A DNA stretch of 64,000 nt from Pseudomonas sp. JUb42 (GTDB taxonomy: Bacteria > Pseudomonadota > Gammaproteobacteria > Pseudomonadales > Pseudomonadaceae). The position numbers and the translations under genes were made by a program. Below are positions 16,998 to 25,438 of this stretch, in pieces. The notes under the pieces were generated by a model. It did no database searches. It saw only the letters and a list, made by a program, of their open reading frames with translations, and was not told where the DNA came from. Numbering within the stretch: the first letter of the stretch is position 1; the number at the start of each line of letters is the position of its first letter. The stretch is from the NCBI RefSeq assembly GCF_024807945.1, contig NZ_JANUFD010000021.1, positions 39,440 to 103,439 on the forward strand, written 5' to 3'.

Positions 16998-18002
16998 TCA
17001 GGCGAGTAGAAAGCGCCGGGTGCCGGTTTTGGTCGTCGAATAATGGCCTTGCAAATATGGCTTTTCTTTAAGAAGACGGGGGATATCCAGAACAACACTG
17101 TCTTTGGCTTTCCTCCATGTGATGCTACCGGTGGGGAAGTTCGCGCGACTGGCATCGCCCATGGCCTGTTGTAACGATTGCTTGAGGTGAGCTTCCTGCT
17201 TTTCCTGCAAAGCAATCGATTCACGCACGTTCTGCCATTTGGAAAAGAGCGTGCAGAGCAACGTATCCTGGTTAAAATCCACGGTTTGCCCATTGTCCTG
17301 CGGATACAGGCATCGCAAAGCCTGGTCCGCTGAGACAGAGCCGTCTGCCGGCGGTGGGGTATCAGTTACGACGTAATCCCAGAACAGCCGTTCCAGCTCA
17401 ATTAATTGAGCAATCATTGAATCGTCACGTTCGATTCGATGTATTTCTAGATGTTGTCCGCCGAGTAGGACGGCCACATCCGCCGCCTGCTTCCCGGTGA
17501 CGGCAAGCTGGTGCATCACCTGCAGCTGTACATATTCGGGCACTCCCTCCTTCCAGAGCGATGCTCCGTTGATGCCAGCGGTTTTGCATTCGAGAATCTG
17601 TACTTCTTCTGCGCCGATCACCTCACGGTCGATATTGGCCAGCATCCAGGTAAGCGTGGGATCCGGATGTTGTAGCACTGCATTTATTCGTCGAACCCGG
17701 TGACCGCTGCGCTTTGTGTAATGCGCTGCCACGATAGGCTCCAGCACGTTACCCCAGTAAGCCGGGCTTTCCTCATCCTGGGCATCGAGCTTAGGCAAGG
17801 AAGCATCACGTCCTGTTTTCTCCAGCCAAAGTTCTAGCTGAGATTTGTAAGGGTTAAGGCCAACCGCCGCGGCCGCATCCGAACTACCGATACCTTGCTT
17901 GCGCACGGCTAACCAGTCCTCGCGGGGCAAGTCGTTAGTACCCACCAAGCGCAAGGCTGGGTGAGGTTTGGTTCTGGGGGTTCGCAACTTTTGAATGGCC
18001 AT
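16998..18002 (-). CDS. YqaJ-type viral recombinase / exonuclease
   Basis: The protein has 334 residues from the ATG at 18000-18002, which has AGGA ten bases upstream; a start at 18023 lacks a ribosome site. It is a lambda-exonuclease-like PD-(D/E)XK nuclease: QGIGSSDAAAAVGLNPY, WGNVLEP with the first acidic residue, ANIDREV with the metal-binding Asp, and QILECKTAG with the ExK pair. The C-terminal part is helical and may bind DNA. Such enzymes resect DNA ends for single-strand annealing in phages and integrative elements. It lies between the directionality-factor-like gene and the DUF932 gene on the same strand, the usual order on these elements. Confidence 0.88.
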   Translation of the reverse strand: MAIQKLRTPRTKPHPALRLVGTNDLPREDWLAVRKQGIGSSDAAAAVGLNPYKSQLELWLEKTGRDASLPKLDAQDEESPAYWGNVLEPIVAAHYTKRSGHRVRRINAVLQHPDPTLTWMLANIDREVIGAEEVQILECKTAGINGASLWKEGVPEYVQLQVMHQLAVTGKQAADVAVLLGGQHLEIHRIERDDSMIAQLIELERLFWDYVVTDTPPPADGSVSADQALRCLYPQDNGQTVDFNQDTLLCTLFSKWQNVRESIALQEKQEAHLKQSLQQAMGDASRANFPTGSITWRKAKDSVVLDIPRLLKEKPYLQGHYSTTKTGTRRFLLA

Positions 18003-18083
18003 GATGTTTTTCCTGAGCGGCATAAAAAAGCCCGGCTAGCGGATGCTAACCAGGCGCTTTAACAGCTGAGTAAGTGCGGCCAG

Positions 18084-19052
18084 CTAGGCAGCAAGTTGTA
18101 ACGCGGCCTGTAAGGCGCGTTGTTTGACGACAGCACCCTGGCCGAACCATGCCGAGTCCATGCGGTTTTCAGTACTTCGCGCGCGCCGCTCGTGATCGAC
18201 GTACTCGGTCACCGCGTTGACCAGGCCCCAGGCAGTGCCCTGGGCCGACTCCAGTGTGGCGCCGCGACCATGGCCTTCATACAGGCTTTGCACCTTACGC
18301 AGAGCTCGCTCATTCGGCAGGACATTTGCCTGCTCACTAATGGAGGGAGCGTTACACAGCACGTTCATGAAAAAGCTCGTGGCTTCATGACCTTTTATCT
18401 TGCGCTCAGCCAGTGTTCGCATTCGGTACATGAAGTCGTCCCAGTGGGAAACAGCGATGCCCAGTCGCTTCTTTACAGCCTGGGGATCGAAGCGGGTGCT
18501 ATGTGGCACCTTAATCGCTCGTGTAGTGCCATCCAATGCGATGGTTAATGTGTTGTTGCATACTACTCGAACAGTAGTAGGGGTGGCAGTGGTGGCCAGG
18601 GTGCCGTCACAGGAAGTGGCGAGCAGGAGATAGCCGTTCACCTGGTCATTTCCTCTTAACGCTGTACCTTGCCCAGTACGTGCCAAGGCCCAGAACTTGC
18701 GCCCACCCTTGAGCACACCGGCGGTTTCCAACTCATAGCCGGAAACCTCAGTTAGATCTCGGTAGAACTCCAGAACCTCGCGAGGTTGAACAACTCGGTA
18801 GCGGCTGGAAACCACTGACAATGGGGCCTGAGTGTCGGAACGATATAGCACCTTCTGTTCAGGGAATGTGTGAATTGAGCCCAGATCATCGAAGCTCTCG
18901 GATTTAAAATGCACTGGACTGTCCTGGATCTCCCAGTCCATACCCGCTTCGTTCTGCCAGACTTCAAGAGGTTGTTTGGGAGAGAGTCGACTGCCTAGGC
19001 CATGCCAAGGGGTAGTGCCAACATAGGCCATTTGTTCAATGAGATGAGCCAT
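18084..19052 (-). CDS. DUF932 phage/plasmid-like protein
   Basis: The 322-residue protein begins MAHLIEQMAYVGTTPWHGLG, the family hallmark, followed by WEIQDSPVHF, VLYRSDTQAPLSVVSSRYRVVQP and VRVVCNNTLTIAL. It ends with WGLVNAVTEYVDHERRARS and RMDSAWFGQGAVVKQRALQ. DUF932 proteins are constant companions of YqaJ in phages, plasmids and ICEs; the function is unknown, with links to DNA replication or recombination. It is probably the first gene of the block that runs through YqaJ, the directionality-factor-like gene and radC. Confidence 0.88.
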   Translation of the reverse strand: MAHLIEQMAYVGTTPWHGLGSRLSPKQPLEVWQNEAGMDWEIQDSPVHFKSESFDDLGSIHTFPEQKVLYRSDTQAPLSVVSSRYRVVQPREVLEFYRDLTEVSGYELETAGVLKGGRKFWALARTGQGTALRGNDQVNGYLLLATSCDGTLATTATPTTVRVVCNNTLTIALDGTTRAIKVPHSTRFDPQAVKKRLGIAVSHWDDFMYRMRTLAERKIKGHEATSFFMNVLCNAPSISEQANVLPNERALRKVQSLYEGHGRGATLESAQGTAWGLVNAVTEYVDHERRARSTENRMDSAWFGQGAVVKQRALQAALQLAA

Positions 19053-19892
19053 GGAAGTGATTCCTTAGGAATGAGTTTAAAAGGGCATCGTTGTTTTAGT
19101 AAAAATATGGTGTGCTCGGAGCTACTTGTTGGTTGGGCCGACGATAAGCTTCAAATGTGCTTGGATATTTATTTGCCGAGCACACGGTGTTATACCGGCG
19201 ATTACCGGATCGTCTGTTTGCCGGTGAGATAATTACCGCGCTAGTATTGAGCCAGATAGGAACTGGCATCACTAGCTCCACTGGCTTTGTAAGCAACCAA
19301 ACTACTTGTTTCGTATGGCGATTCTTTTGCCAAATGCCTTCAGGGCTGGTGCTTGCTCGAGGCGCACAGCTCTCAGGCGAGGGGGCCTGTTAGCGCCGAT
19401 AGCGGTGGGGGAGGCATCGTGGTGATATAGATCTGAGATTCTATCGAATGCGTTTTCAAGCGAAAGACCTGCCGAACGAGCGGTAGGGATTCAGCTTGAT
19501 TACAGTTATCAGGGTAGACATTCCTAAAGAGAATCTGCTATTTCTGATATTAGTAGCAGAAATAGCAGATGTCATGACGAAATTTTGGATTTTTATGAAG
19601 TAATGATTCTCAATACTTCAGGTGGTACAAAATCGGCAAGCAGCGTCCGGTGCCTACGTGGTGCTTTAGGAAGTGAGAATAATTAGTATTAATATTTACA
19701 TACCTCTGCTCTGATCCAGGTAAATCGAGATGAAGGATCACGCTCGTAGGAACTGGAGATTCATCGGGCGATGGGATGGATTTGAAAACTGTAGGGCCGC
19801 CAATACCACGGATATTACAGAACTCCTCGGCACTGGCGTTAAATAAAGGAAACAATTATGCACGCCACTATATCCATCAAGAGTAATGCAGT
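19053..19892. other. 840-bp gap without a supported gene
   Basis: Short open frames occur on both strands, but none has a credible start, ribosome site or protein-like composition. The DNA becomes AT-rich toward the right. It holds the hairpin at 19534-19569 and the upstream regions of both the DUF932 operon and the DUF3987 gene. Confidence 0.5.
19534..19569. repeat. 13-bp perfect inverted repeat
   Basis: TCTGCTATTTCTG (19534-19546) and CAGAAATAGCAGA (19557-19569) are exact inverted copies around a 10-nt loop. There is no following T-run. It could be an operator, a recombination site or a terminator. It lies in the gap between the DUF932 and DUF3987 genes. Confidence 0.75.
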
Positions 19893-21293
19893 ATGACGCT
19901 CGCCGACATAGACTTTCCGATGGTCTTACCTTTTCCATTATTAGCTGCTGCGATAGATGAAGTCCAGAACACGGTAAAAGCACCTCGGTCGCTGATTCTT
20001 TCTACGGCGTTATCTGCTATTGCTGTCGCTATACAGGGCTTATTTGATGTGCGTAAACCAAATGGACAACAAGTACCTCTTTCGCTAATGCTTATGACAA
20101 TTGCAGATTCGGGGGAGCGTAAGTCTACCGTAGATAAAGTGTTTTTCCGAGCCGTTCGTGAGTTTGAAAAAAAACAAAAATTAATTTATGATTATGCCAT
20201 AAAGGAGTGGAACTATGAGTTGAAAATTTTAGATGTTAAAATTAATAGGATTTTTGGATTGATTAAAAGCAAAACTGCTGTCGAAGAATCGTCAGAATAC
20301 GAAGAAAACAGAGCTAAATTCCTTGAAAACTCTAAACCTTTAAAACCTAGATTATTCAAGCTCTTGTATGATGACGCAACTCCAGAAGCCTTGTTCCTTG
20401 GACTGTATCGGGACTTGCCAACGGCAGGATTAATTTCTAGTGAGGGCGGGAGTATTTTAAAAGGAAGAGCTTTAGGTGATCTGCCAAAACACAACGCTAT
20501 TTGGAGCGGCGATCAAATAACTATAGATCGTAAAAAAGCTGAAAGTTATACCATTACTGATGCTCGTCTGACTGTTTCGATTATGATTCAAGAAAGTGCT
20601 TTTCTTAGCTACATGGAGACGCGTGGAGAACAATCCAGAGGGTCTGGATTATGGGCAAGGTTTCTGGTTTGTAAGCCGGAATCAACTCAAGGCTCCCGTA
20701 TGATGAGTAATGTTACTATGTCATCAGAACATTGTGATAGATTTTCAGAACGTCTACTTGAATTGCTCGAGCCAAATATAGAGCTCCTAGAAAATCCAAA
20801 TAGACCAAAAGCGGTAATAAAGTTTTCTCCTGAGGCTGGCGAAGCGTGGATAGCAATGTTTAACCGAATTGAACAGGCAATTCGAACAGGTATGCATTAT
20901 TCAGAAGCGGGTGATCATGCATCAAAGCTTGCCGATAATATTGCAAGAGTGGCGGCTTTAATACATTGCTTTGAAGGATTTGAAGGGGACATTTCACTAG
21001 AAACCGTGAACATGGCGAATAGCCTTTGTATTTACTATTCTGATGAGTTCATGAAAATTTTTGTACCGCCACCCCAAGATGAAGTAAATGGGTACGAGCT
21101 TTATACTTGGTTGTTGAAAAACCTTCAGCAAGGTCACATGATGACGAAGAACAATATACGTCAAAAGGCGCCTTCTAAACTTAGGAGCAAAGATATCATA
21201 AACAGTGCTTTGGAATTCCTTGTTCAACAAAACAAGATTTACGTAGGAGTTGTGAATAAAACTCAATACGTTAGTTTTTCTAGAATTTATTAG
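19893..21293 (+). CDS. DUF3987 family (YfjI-like) protein
   Basis: The 466-residue protein has the DUF3987 pattern: FPLLAAAIDEVQNTVKAPRSL, ALSAIAVAIQGLFDVRKPNG, LSLMLMTIADSGERKSTVDK (a P-loop-like turn), LISSEGGSILKGRALGD, and the WSGDQITIDRK segment followed by RLTVSIMIQES. It resembles the ATPase part of phage and island primase-helicase proteins. Most family members are cargo or replication genes of integrative elements. It is notably AT-rich, with AAA and ATA codons unlike the core genome, so it was probably acquired. The last 80 residues look like a winged-helix domain. Confidence 0.78.
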   Translation: MTLADIDFPMVLPFPLLAAAIDEVQNTVKAPRSLILSTALSAIAVAIQGLFDVRKPNGQQVPLSLMLMTIADSGERKSTVDKVFFRAVREFEKKQKLIYDYAIKEWNYELKILDVKINRIFGLIKSKTAVEESSEYEENRAKFLENSKPLKPRLFKLLYDDATPEALFLGLYRDLPTAGLISSEGGSILKGRALGDLPKHNAIWSGDQITIDRKKAESYTITDARLTVSIMIQESAFLSYMETRGEQSRGSGLWARFLVCKPESTQGSRMMSNVTMSSEHCDRFSERLLELLEPNIELLENPNRPKAVIKFSPEAGEAWIAMFNRIEQAIRTGMHYSEAGDHASKLADNIARVAALIHCFEGFEGDISLETVNMANSLCIYYSDEFMKIFVPPPQDEVNGYELYTWLLKNLQQGHMMTKNNIRQKAPSKLRSKDIINSALEFLVQQNKIYVGVVNKTQYVSFSRIY

Positions 21294-21699
21294 CTTAACA
21301 GAGCTTCTTATTGTTTTTGCAAATTTGCTATAGAAATAGTTTGTATTAGTGAGGAGATTTAGTCTTGACTAGAGGTTAACTAATTCATTGCTACTAATTT
21401 ATGATATTCGCTAGAAGACCTATAGTGATGAAACATTTGTTTGTGCTGCCCAACGACTCTCTCGTCTCTTTGCTTGTTGGCCGCTCCATGCGACAGCACT
21501 CGCGACCTGTGTAGGTATTTGCCCATGGCCCCCACCGCCATCTTGTATATCGACACCCGCAACGAGCCGCAAAAGGGCAGGGCTACTATGGCGGAATATT
21601 GGTGTCTAACGGTGGCTGGTGCAGGGGGACGCCTGGCAGGCTTCCTAACCATTGTTTATGACCAGGGTTGTTGCGTAAACCGTAAACCAGGATGATAGT
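21294..21699. other. Gap with possible relic sequence
   Basis: No gene can be supported. The middle part (21440-21690) is GC-richer than its surroundings and encodes short stretches such as FCGSLRVSIYKMAVGAMGKY on the minus strand, which look like chance. It may be a remnant of an earlier insertion. Confidence 0.35.
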
Positions 21700-22680
21700 T
21701 TAATTTGGAAGTTTTCCTTCAGCACACCAGCTTTCCCATTCGTCGATTTGCTCGGTGGTAATTAGAGCGTCTTCTCCGTTTGTTCTGTGAAACGCATCGA
21801 TCCATTTGTCCGGGCAGTTTGAATTACTCAAGGATGGAGAGGTTGCTGGTTGTTGATTTGGATACCAAATCTCTCGTTTGTAGGTACCAGAGCTTATCAG
21901 AACTCCTTTTTCGTCCCAAGATTGAGACGGGCCATCCCGATAACCATCCTTCATCATGACGACGGACATTGGCTTTCCGTTGTCGAACCAGGTTTTTACC
22001 AGACCCGATTTTAATCCATTGGAAAATGGAACTTCACCTGTTAGTACCCCTTCACGGCTCCATAACCGCATGAGCCCAACGTTAAGACCATTTTTTGCTA
22101 CGACGTTAGACGTCATTTGTCCTGTGTTTTCGTCCCAAGTTGTTTGTGATCCGTCAGCCTTTCCATTAGTGCTGTGATATTCAGCAATTAACTTTCCAGA
22201 ATGAGGGCCATACACCTTTATGTCACCATCGATTAAATCATTTGTAAATTGAGCATGGGCCAACTGGGTTTTACCATCTGCTGCATAAACATTGATATCG
22301 CCGTTGAGTAGCCCGGAAGTATATTCAGCTGTATAACGTTTAACGTTTGTATTGGGGATGTAGCAGATGGTTAATCCTGATAAATAACCTTTCTTGACTT
22401 CCGAAGTACAAATCAGATGCCGCCCATATATGGTGTTTTCACGAGCTTTGGTTTTGTCCATAATGTTATTATAGCTTACCAAGAAGTCATTGAAATTTGC
22501 CGCCATGCTAATGACGCTTTCGGGAAGGTTGTATGCAGTGCCACTGAATGGTGTATCTTCGCTTTTCTTGAAGATCTTGCCGTTAGATATCTGCATATTT
22601 TTAAAGTCGAGTTCATTTTGACTGCACCCGCCAATTAAAGTAAGTAAAAATGAGAGTAGTGCTAGGTATAACAAGTTCAT
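21700..22680 (-). CDS. Lipoprotein with YwqK/MORN-type repeats
   Basis: The 326-residue protein has a lipoprotein signal (MNLLYLALLSFLLTLIGGC, lipidated Cys at 19). Its middle contains at least five repeats of about 25 residues of the type YTSGLLNGDINVYAADGK, FTNDLIDGDIKVYGPHSGK, FSNGLKSGLVKTWFDNGK and KDGYRDGPSQSWDEKG. These are the YwqK-style variant of MORN repeats, sometimes named antitoxins of contact-dependent toxins. It is probably anchored in the envelope. It is AT-rich. No obvious partner toxin lies next to it, so an immunity role is open. Confidence 0.78.
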   Translation of the reverse strand: MNLLYLALLSFLLTLIGGCSQNELDFKNMQISNGKIFKKSEDTPFSGTAYNLPESVISMAANFNDFLVSYNNIMDKTKARENTIYGRHLICTSEVKKGYLSGLTICYIPNTNVKRYTAEYTSGLLNGDINVYAADGKTQLAHAQFTNDLIDGDIKVYGPHSGKLIAEYHSTNGKADGSQTTWDENTGQMTSNVVAKNGLNVGLMRLWSREGVLTGEVPFSNGLKSGLVKTWFDNGKPMSVVMMKDGYRDGPSQSWDEKGVLISSGTYKREIWYPNQQPATSPSLSNSNCPDKWIDAFHRTNGEDALITTEQIDEWESWCAEGKLPN

Positions 22681-22753
22681 GGTTTGGTTCTCTTATAAAA
22701 GGTGGATGTATTGGCTCTAAATCATCAGCCAATACAACGTAATACCTCAGCTT

Positions 22754-23515
22754 TCAAAGAACAGCAAAAGAGATGTAGGAATCAAAGTAGAAACGCTCAA
22801 TTTTTAAATTGTTGATCCCTAAAGTTTCTTGAACTGCTAATGTCTCTCCTGGGAAAGACTTGGCGTTCAACTCATCAAAGACGATAATTGCGCCTTTTGG
22901 CATTCTAGGAAGAAATGTTTCGATCAGCGTTTTGGTCGGTTGATAAAGATCTACATCCAGGTACAAAAGACTTACTACAAGGTGTGGGTTTTGATCGAGG
23001 TACGCTTTTGCCGTGTGCGAAATATCTCCCTTTATCAATTCAATTTTCTGAATATGTGATAGAGGACGGTTGATGTCATAAGTATCTACCGCAGCAAGAA
23101 CATCTTCGTACGAGGAGCCCCGCAATGCTCCTGGCACAAGTAAGTCGCTATCACTACCAGTTGTATCCTTAGTATCTATCGAAGGAAACCCATCAAAAGT
23201 ATCAAATCCAATGATTTTTCGCGTATGGTTAACGGGCTCCAGAATTGAAGAAAGCTTCGCCCATGCTAACGTGCCCCCTCCTTGAAGGACTCCACCTTCA
23301 ACGATGCTACCATTGACATTTATTATCTTTTTAAATAATTCATATTTTGTTATGAATTTAGCGATAGATTGACGACTTGCGTATTTTGCGAATGAATCTA
23401 GTTTAATCGATAGAGGATCATTGCTATTTTTAAATAGTATTTCGGATGCTGAGAATTGTTCAAGATCCTGCAATGATTGATTCTTGGGTTCCCGATATGT
23501 AATTGGCTTAGACAT
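22754..23515 (-). CDS. TylF/MycF-type O-methyltransferase
   Basis: The protein has 253 residues from the ATG at 23513-23515, which has AAGGA seven bases upstream. Family marks are SIVEGGVLQGGGTLAWA (SAM-binding loop), IGFDTFDGFPS, VSLLYLDVDLYQPTKTL (metal-binding Asp residues) and GAIIVFDELNAKSFPGE. TylF-type enzymes methylate sugar hydroxyls of macrolides and other glycans using SAM and Mg2+. It overlaps the upstream PhyH-type gene by 8 bp, so the two are coupled. The target may be a surface glycan or a small metabolite; nothing in the sequence decides which. Low GC suggests transfer. Confidence 0.85.
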   Translation of the reverse strand: MSKPITYREPKNQSLQDLEQFSASEILFKNSNDPLSIKLDSFAKYASRQSIAKFITKYELFKKIINVNGSIVEGGVLQGGGTLAWAKLSSILEPVNHTRKIIGFDTFDGFPSIDTKDTTGSDSDLLVPGALRGSSYEDVLAAVDTYDINRPLSHIQKIELIKGDISHTAKAYLDQNPHLVVSLLYLDVDLYQPTKTLIETFLPRMPKGAIIVFDELNAKSFPGETLAVQETLGINNLKIERFYFDSYISFAVL

Positions 23516-24278
23516 CAATATTTCCTTTCATGATTGTAGAGGGTGATTTACCACGAGACGTGTAGCGTAATTGAATGGAGTACCGGATTTCTTCAGAGAA
23601 ATTTAAATTTGAGGAGTGAACTAGTAAAGAACTAAAAAACAAGGCGTCGTTCTGTGACATTTCAACGAGTCTAACTTCTCTATCATAGATGCCCATCGGA
23701 ACACGCTTCTTTCCTGTCACATAGCTGTGTTCCAATCGACCAAGTCTATGTGAGCCTGGCATGACCGAGAGGCAGCCTTGAGGAATACTGGTGTTTTGTA
23801 GAGGAATCCACACGGTAAGTTCTTCGTCATTACCTTTAACGTAAAAATCATCTTGATGCCAATAGGCAAGTTCTTTATATTCGAATGGGATATCGATACG
23901 TAGCACGGACTTTAAATATAGCGAAGGGTCTTTAATAAATAGACGAACAATGTCTGTAATTGGTTTTGATCTGCCGAGATCTATTAGCCTGGCATTGTTT
24001 TGTAGTTTTTCATATATTTTTGTGACCGTCTGTGGATTGGTTTTTAGAAAAATCGCTGTATCGGGAGAGTGAATATCGTTGCAGGGGTAATGTTCAGAAA
24101 TCACCACTGATATTAATTTCTCAATGTTTGAAAAGGAATCTATTTTAAATAAATTCTTGGCGAGATAGTAGCCGTGCTCATTATATTGATTTCCAATGAG
24201 TCCCTCTTCATTTGCCTTCGCAGATTTATCCATAATCCTTGTATTTCCAATAAATGGCATACGCTCTGGGTTATTCAT
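23508..24278 (-). CDS. Phytanoyl-CoA dioxygenase (PhyH) family protein
   Basis: The 256-residue protein is a predicted Fe(II)/2-oxoglutarate oxygenase. The iron site is the HxD in AYWHQDDFYV plus the distal His in SSLLVHSSNLN; the 2-oxoglutarate-binding Arg is probably in IQLRYTSR. The family core is CLSVMPGSHRLGRLEHSY. A start at 24233 (MDKSAKANEEG) with AAGGA just upstream is also possible. It is the first gene of a two-gene unit with the TylF-type methyltransferase, so hydroxylation and then methylation of one substrate is a fair guess. The divergent XRE regulator and two palindromes between them suggest local control. Confidence 0.82.
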   Translation of the reverse strand: MNNPERMPFIGNTRIMDKSAKANEEGLIGNQYNEHGYYLAKNLFKIDSFSNIEKLISVVISEHYPCNDIHSPDTAIFLKTNPQTVTKIYEKLQNNARLIDLGRSKPITDIVRLFIKDPSLYLKSVLRIDIPFEYKELAYWHQDDFYVKGNDEELTVWIPLQNTSIPQGCLSVMPGSHRLGRLEHSYVTGKKRVPMGIYDREVRLVEMSQNDALFFSSLLVHSSNLNFSEEIRYSIQLRYTSRGKSPSTIMKGNIDV

Positions 24279-24374
24279 CAATACGGTTCATGCTTCGATG
24301 GGTATCCATTAATCTGGCTTTTATCGACATAGCTATCCCTAGACCTCGTAGGTAAGTTGAGCCGGGTTAGATCT

Positions 24375-24434
24375 CCCTACGTAGGGGGCAGTCCTAGCTC
24401 GCTTTCTGGGCAATACTACCAAAACGGTAGTATT
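24375..24434. promoter_or_regulatory. Two palindromic operator-like sites in the phyH/XRE divergent region
   Basis: CCCTACGTAGGG (24375-24386) is a perfect palindrome. AATACTACC (24412-24420) and GGTAGTATT (24426-24434) are exact inverted arms around AAAAC. Both lie between the divergent PhyH-type and XRE genes. The second has the size of a dimeric XRE repressor site and probably overlaps the XRE promoter. Confidence 0.65.
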
Positions 24435-24484
24435 TAAAAAAGCCCATGTCTTCACGATGCCGCTTTTGCATCTGGACTGAGCTG

Positions 24485-24790
24485 ATGTCTCTTTTAGGTA
24501 AGCGGATCAAGCATGCGCGTCTCTTGGCTGGACTCTCCCAAGAGGGTCTGGGGCTTGAGGCTGGGCTGGACGAGATGTCCGCGAGTACGCGAATGAATCG
24601 TTATGAGCTAGGTCGCAGGGTACCTAGCCCAGATTTTGTGGTCCGATTGGGTAAGGTACTCAACGTCCCAGCAGCATACTTCTATGCGACGGATGAAGAT
24701 GAGGCAGACCTGCTCTTGGGGTACCATCGTTTAGACCCAACGCGACGTACGCTGGTCATGAAATTTCTGGCAGAGCTGGCAAACCACTGA
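24485..24790 (+). CDS. XRE-family helix-turn-helix regulator
   Basis: The protein has 101 residues from ATG 24485 (MSLLGKRIKHARL). The helix-turn-helix covers GKRIKHARLLAGLSQEGLGLEAGL and STRMNRYELGRRVPSPDFVVRLGKVLNVPAAYFYA. The short tail DEDEADLLLGYHRLDPTRRTLV is typical of small phage-type repressors. It probably represses its own promoter and the divergent PhyH-TylF pair through the palindromes upstream. Confidence 0.85.
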   Translation: MSLLGKRIKHARLLAGLSQEGLGLEAGLDEMSASTRMNRYELGRRVPSPDFVVRLGKVLNVPAAYFYATDEDEADLLLGYHRLDPTRRTLVMKFLAELANH

Positions 24791-24810
24791 AGTCAGCGGT
24801 TGCCGAATAA

Positions 24811-25140
24811 TCAGCGGCTGACGCTAAATGTGAATTCGCATGTTAGGCAATGATAGTTATCCAGCAGTACATCATCGATGTGCTCTCCTATGGTAGCGCC
24901 TGTTATTGCTCCAGCGGCTGCTCCGGCTAGACCTCCGAGTATTGCACCAGCTATACAGGTTACGGCGACACCTAACGGCCCACCGCTTACACCTACAGCC
25001 GCGCCCGCTTCAGCTCCTGAAATAAGACCTGACGCACCAGATGCTGCGCCTCCTACCAGCCCGAGAATTCCACATATGTGCCGGGCTGTATTTTTCTCAA
25101 CTATTTGATCGTAGCCACATTTTGGGCAAGAAATGTTCAT
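24811..25140 (-). CDS. Small zinc-ribbon / glycine-zipper membrane protein
   Basis: The 109-residue protein has two CxxC knuckles, CPKCGY at residues 5-10 and CLTCEF near the end, which together could bind one zinc. Between them is a long Gly/Ala-rich stretch (GLVGGAASGASG, GAILGGLAGAAAGAITGATIG) of the glycine-zipper kind that can insert in membranes and oligomerise. The protein would place a zinc ribbon made from both termini at one face of a membrane hairpin. I do not know a named function. It is convergent with the XRE gene. Confidence 0.6.
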   Translation of the reverse strand: MNISCPKCGYDQIVEKNTARHICGILGLVGGAASGASGLISGAEAGAAVGVSGGPLGVAVTCIAGAILGGLAGAAAGAITGATIGEHIDDVLLDNYHCLTCEFTFSVSR

Positions 25141-25438
25141 TTGCTCAATCCTTAATTACATATTAAAAGTCGCAAATTCGCAGTTAGCTGTAGCATCGCC
25201 TTCGTGTTCACATCTGTTATATGGACTTATCTTTTTTTTGAATTAATAATTGATTATCAGTCCATTTTGTTGGCATACATATTTGCGTTGAATGTTCGCT
25301 TCACTGCATATCGCGCGGGTGATTGTCGGTTGGCTGACAAAAACTTGATTTGCGATACCCGCATTTTTAACTAAATAGCAGCTGGTCATTTCTAAAAGCA
25401 AGTAGCTGAGCTATCTTAAGATAGCTGTAATCGATTGG
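25141..25438. other. AT-rich gap with a perfect 18-bp palindrome
   Basis: No gene is seen. AGCTATCTTAAGATAGCT at 25409-25426 is a perfect palindrome. It shares the word AAGATAGCT with the palindrome at 7987-8021. It lies just past the 3' end of the S-layer-type relic and may once have served as its terminator. Confidence 0.6.

Noticed and set aside
19157..19393. 78-codon plus-strand frame in the gap at 19 kb
   Set aside because: No ribosome site and no similarity; probably chance.
21441..21695. 84-codon frame in the gap at 21.5 kb
   Set aside because: No ribosome site and only low-complexity words; kept as a possible relic in the gap entry.
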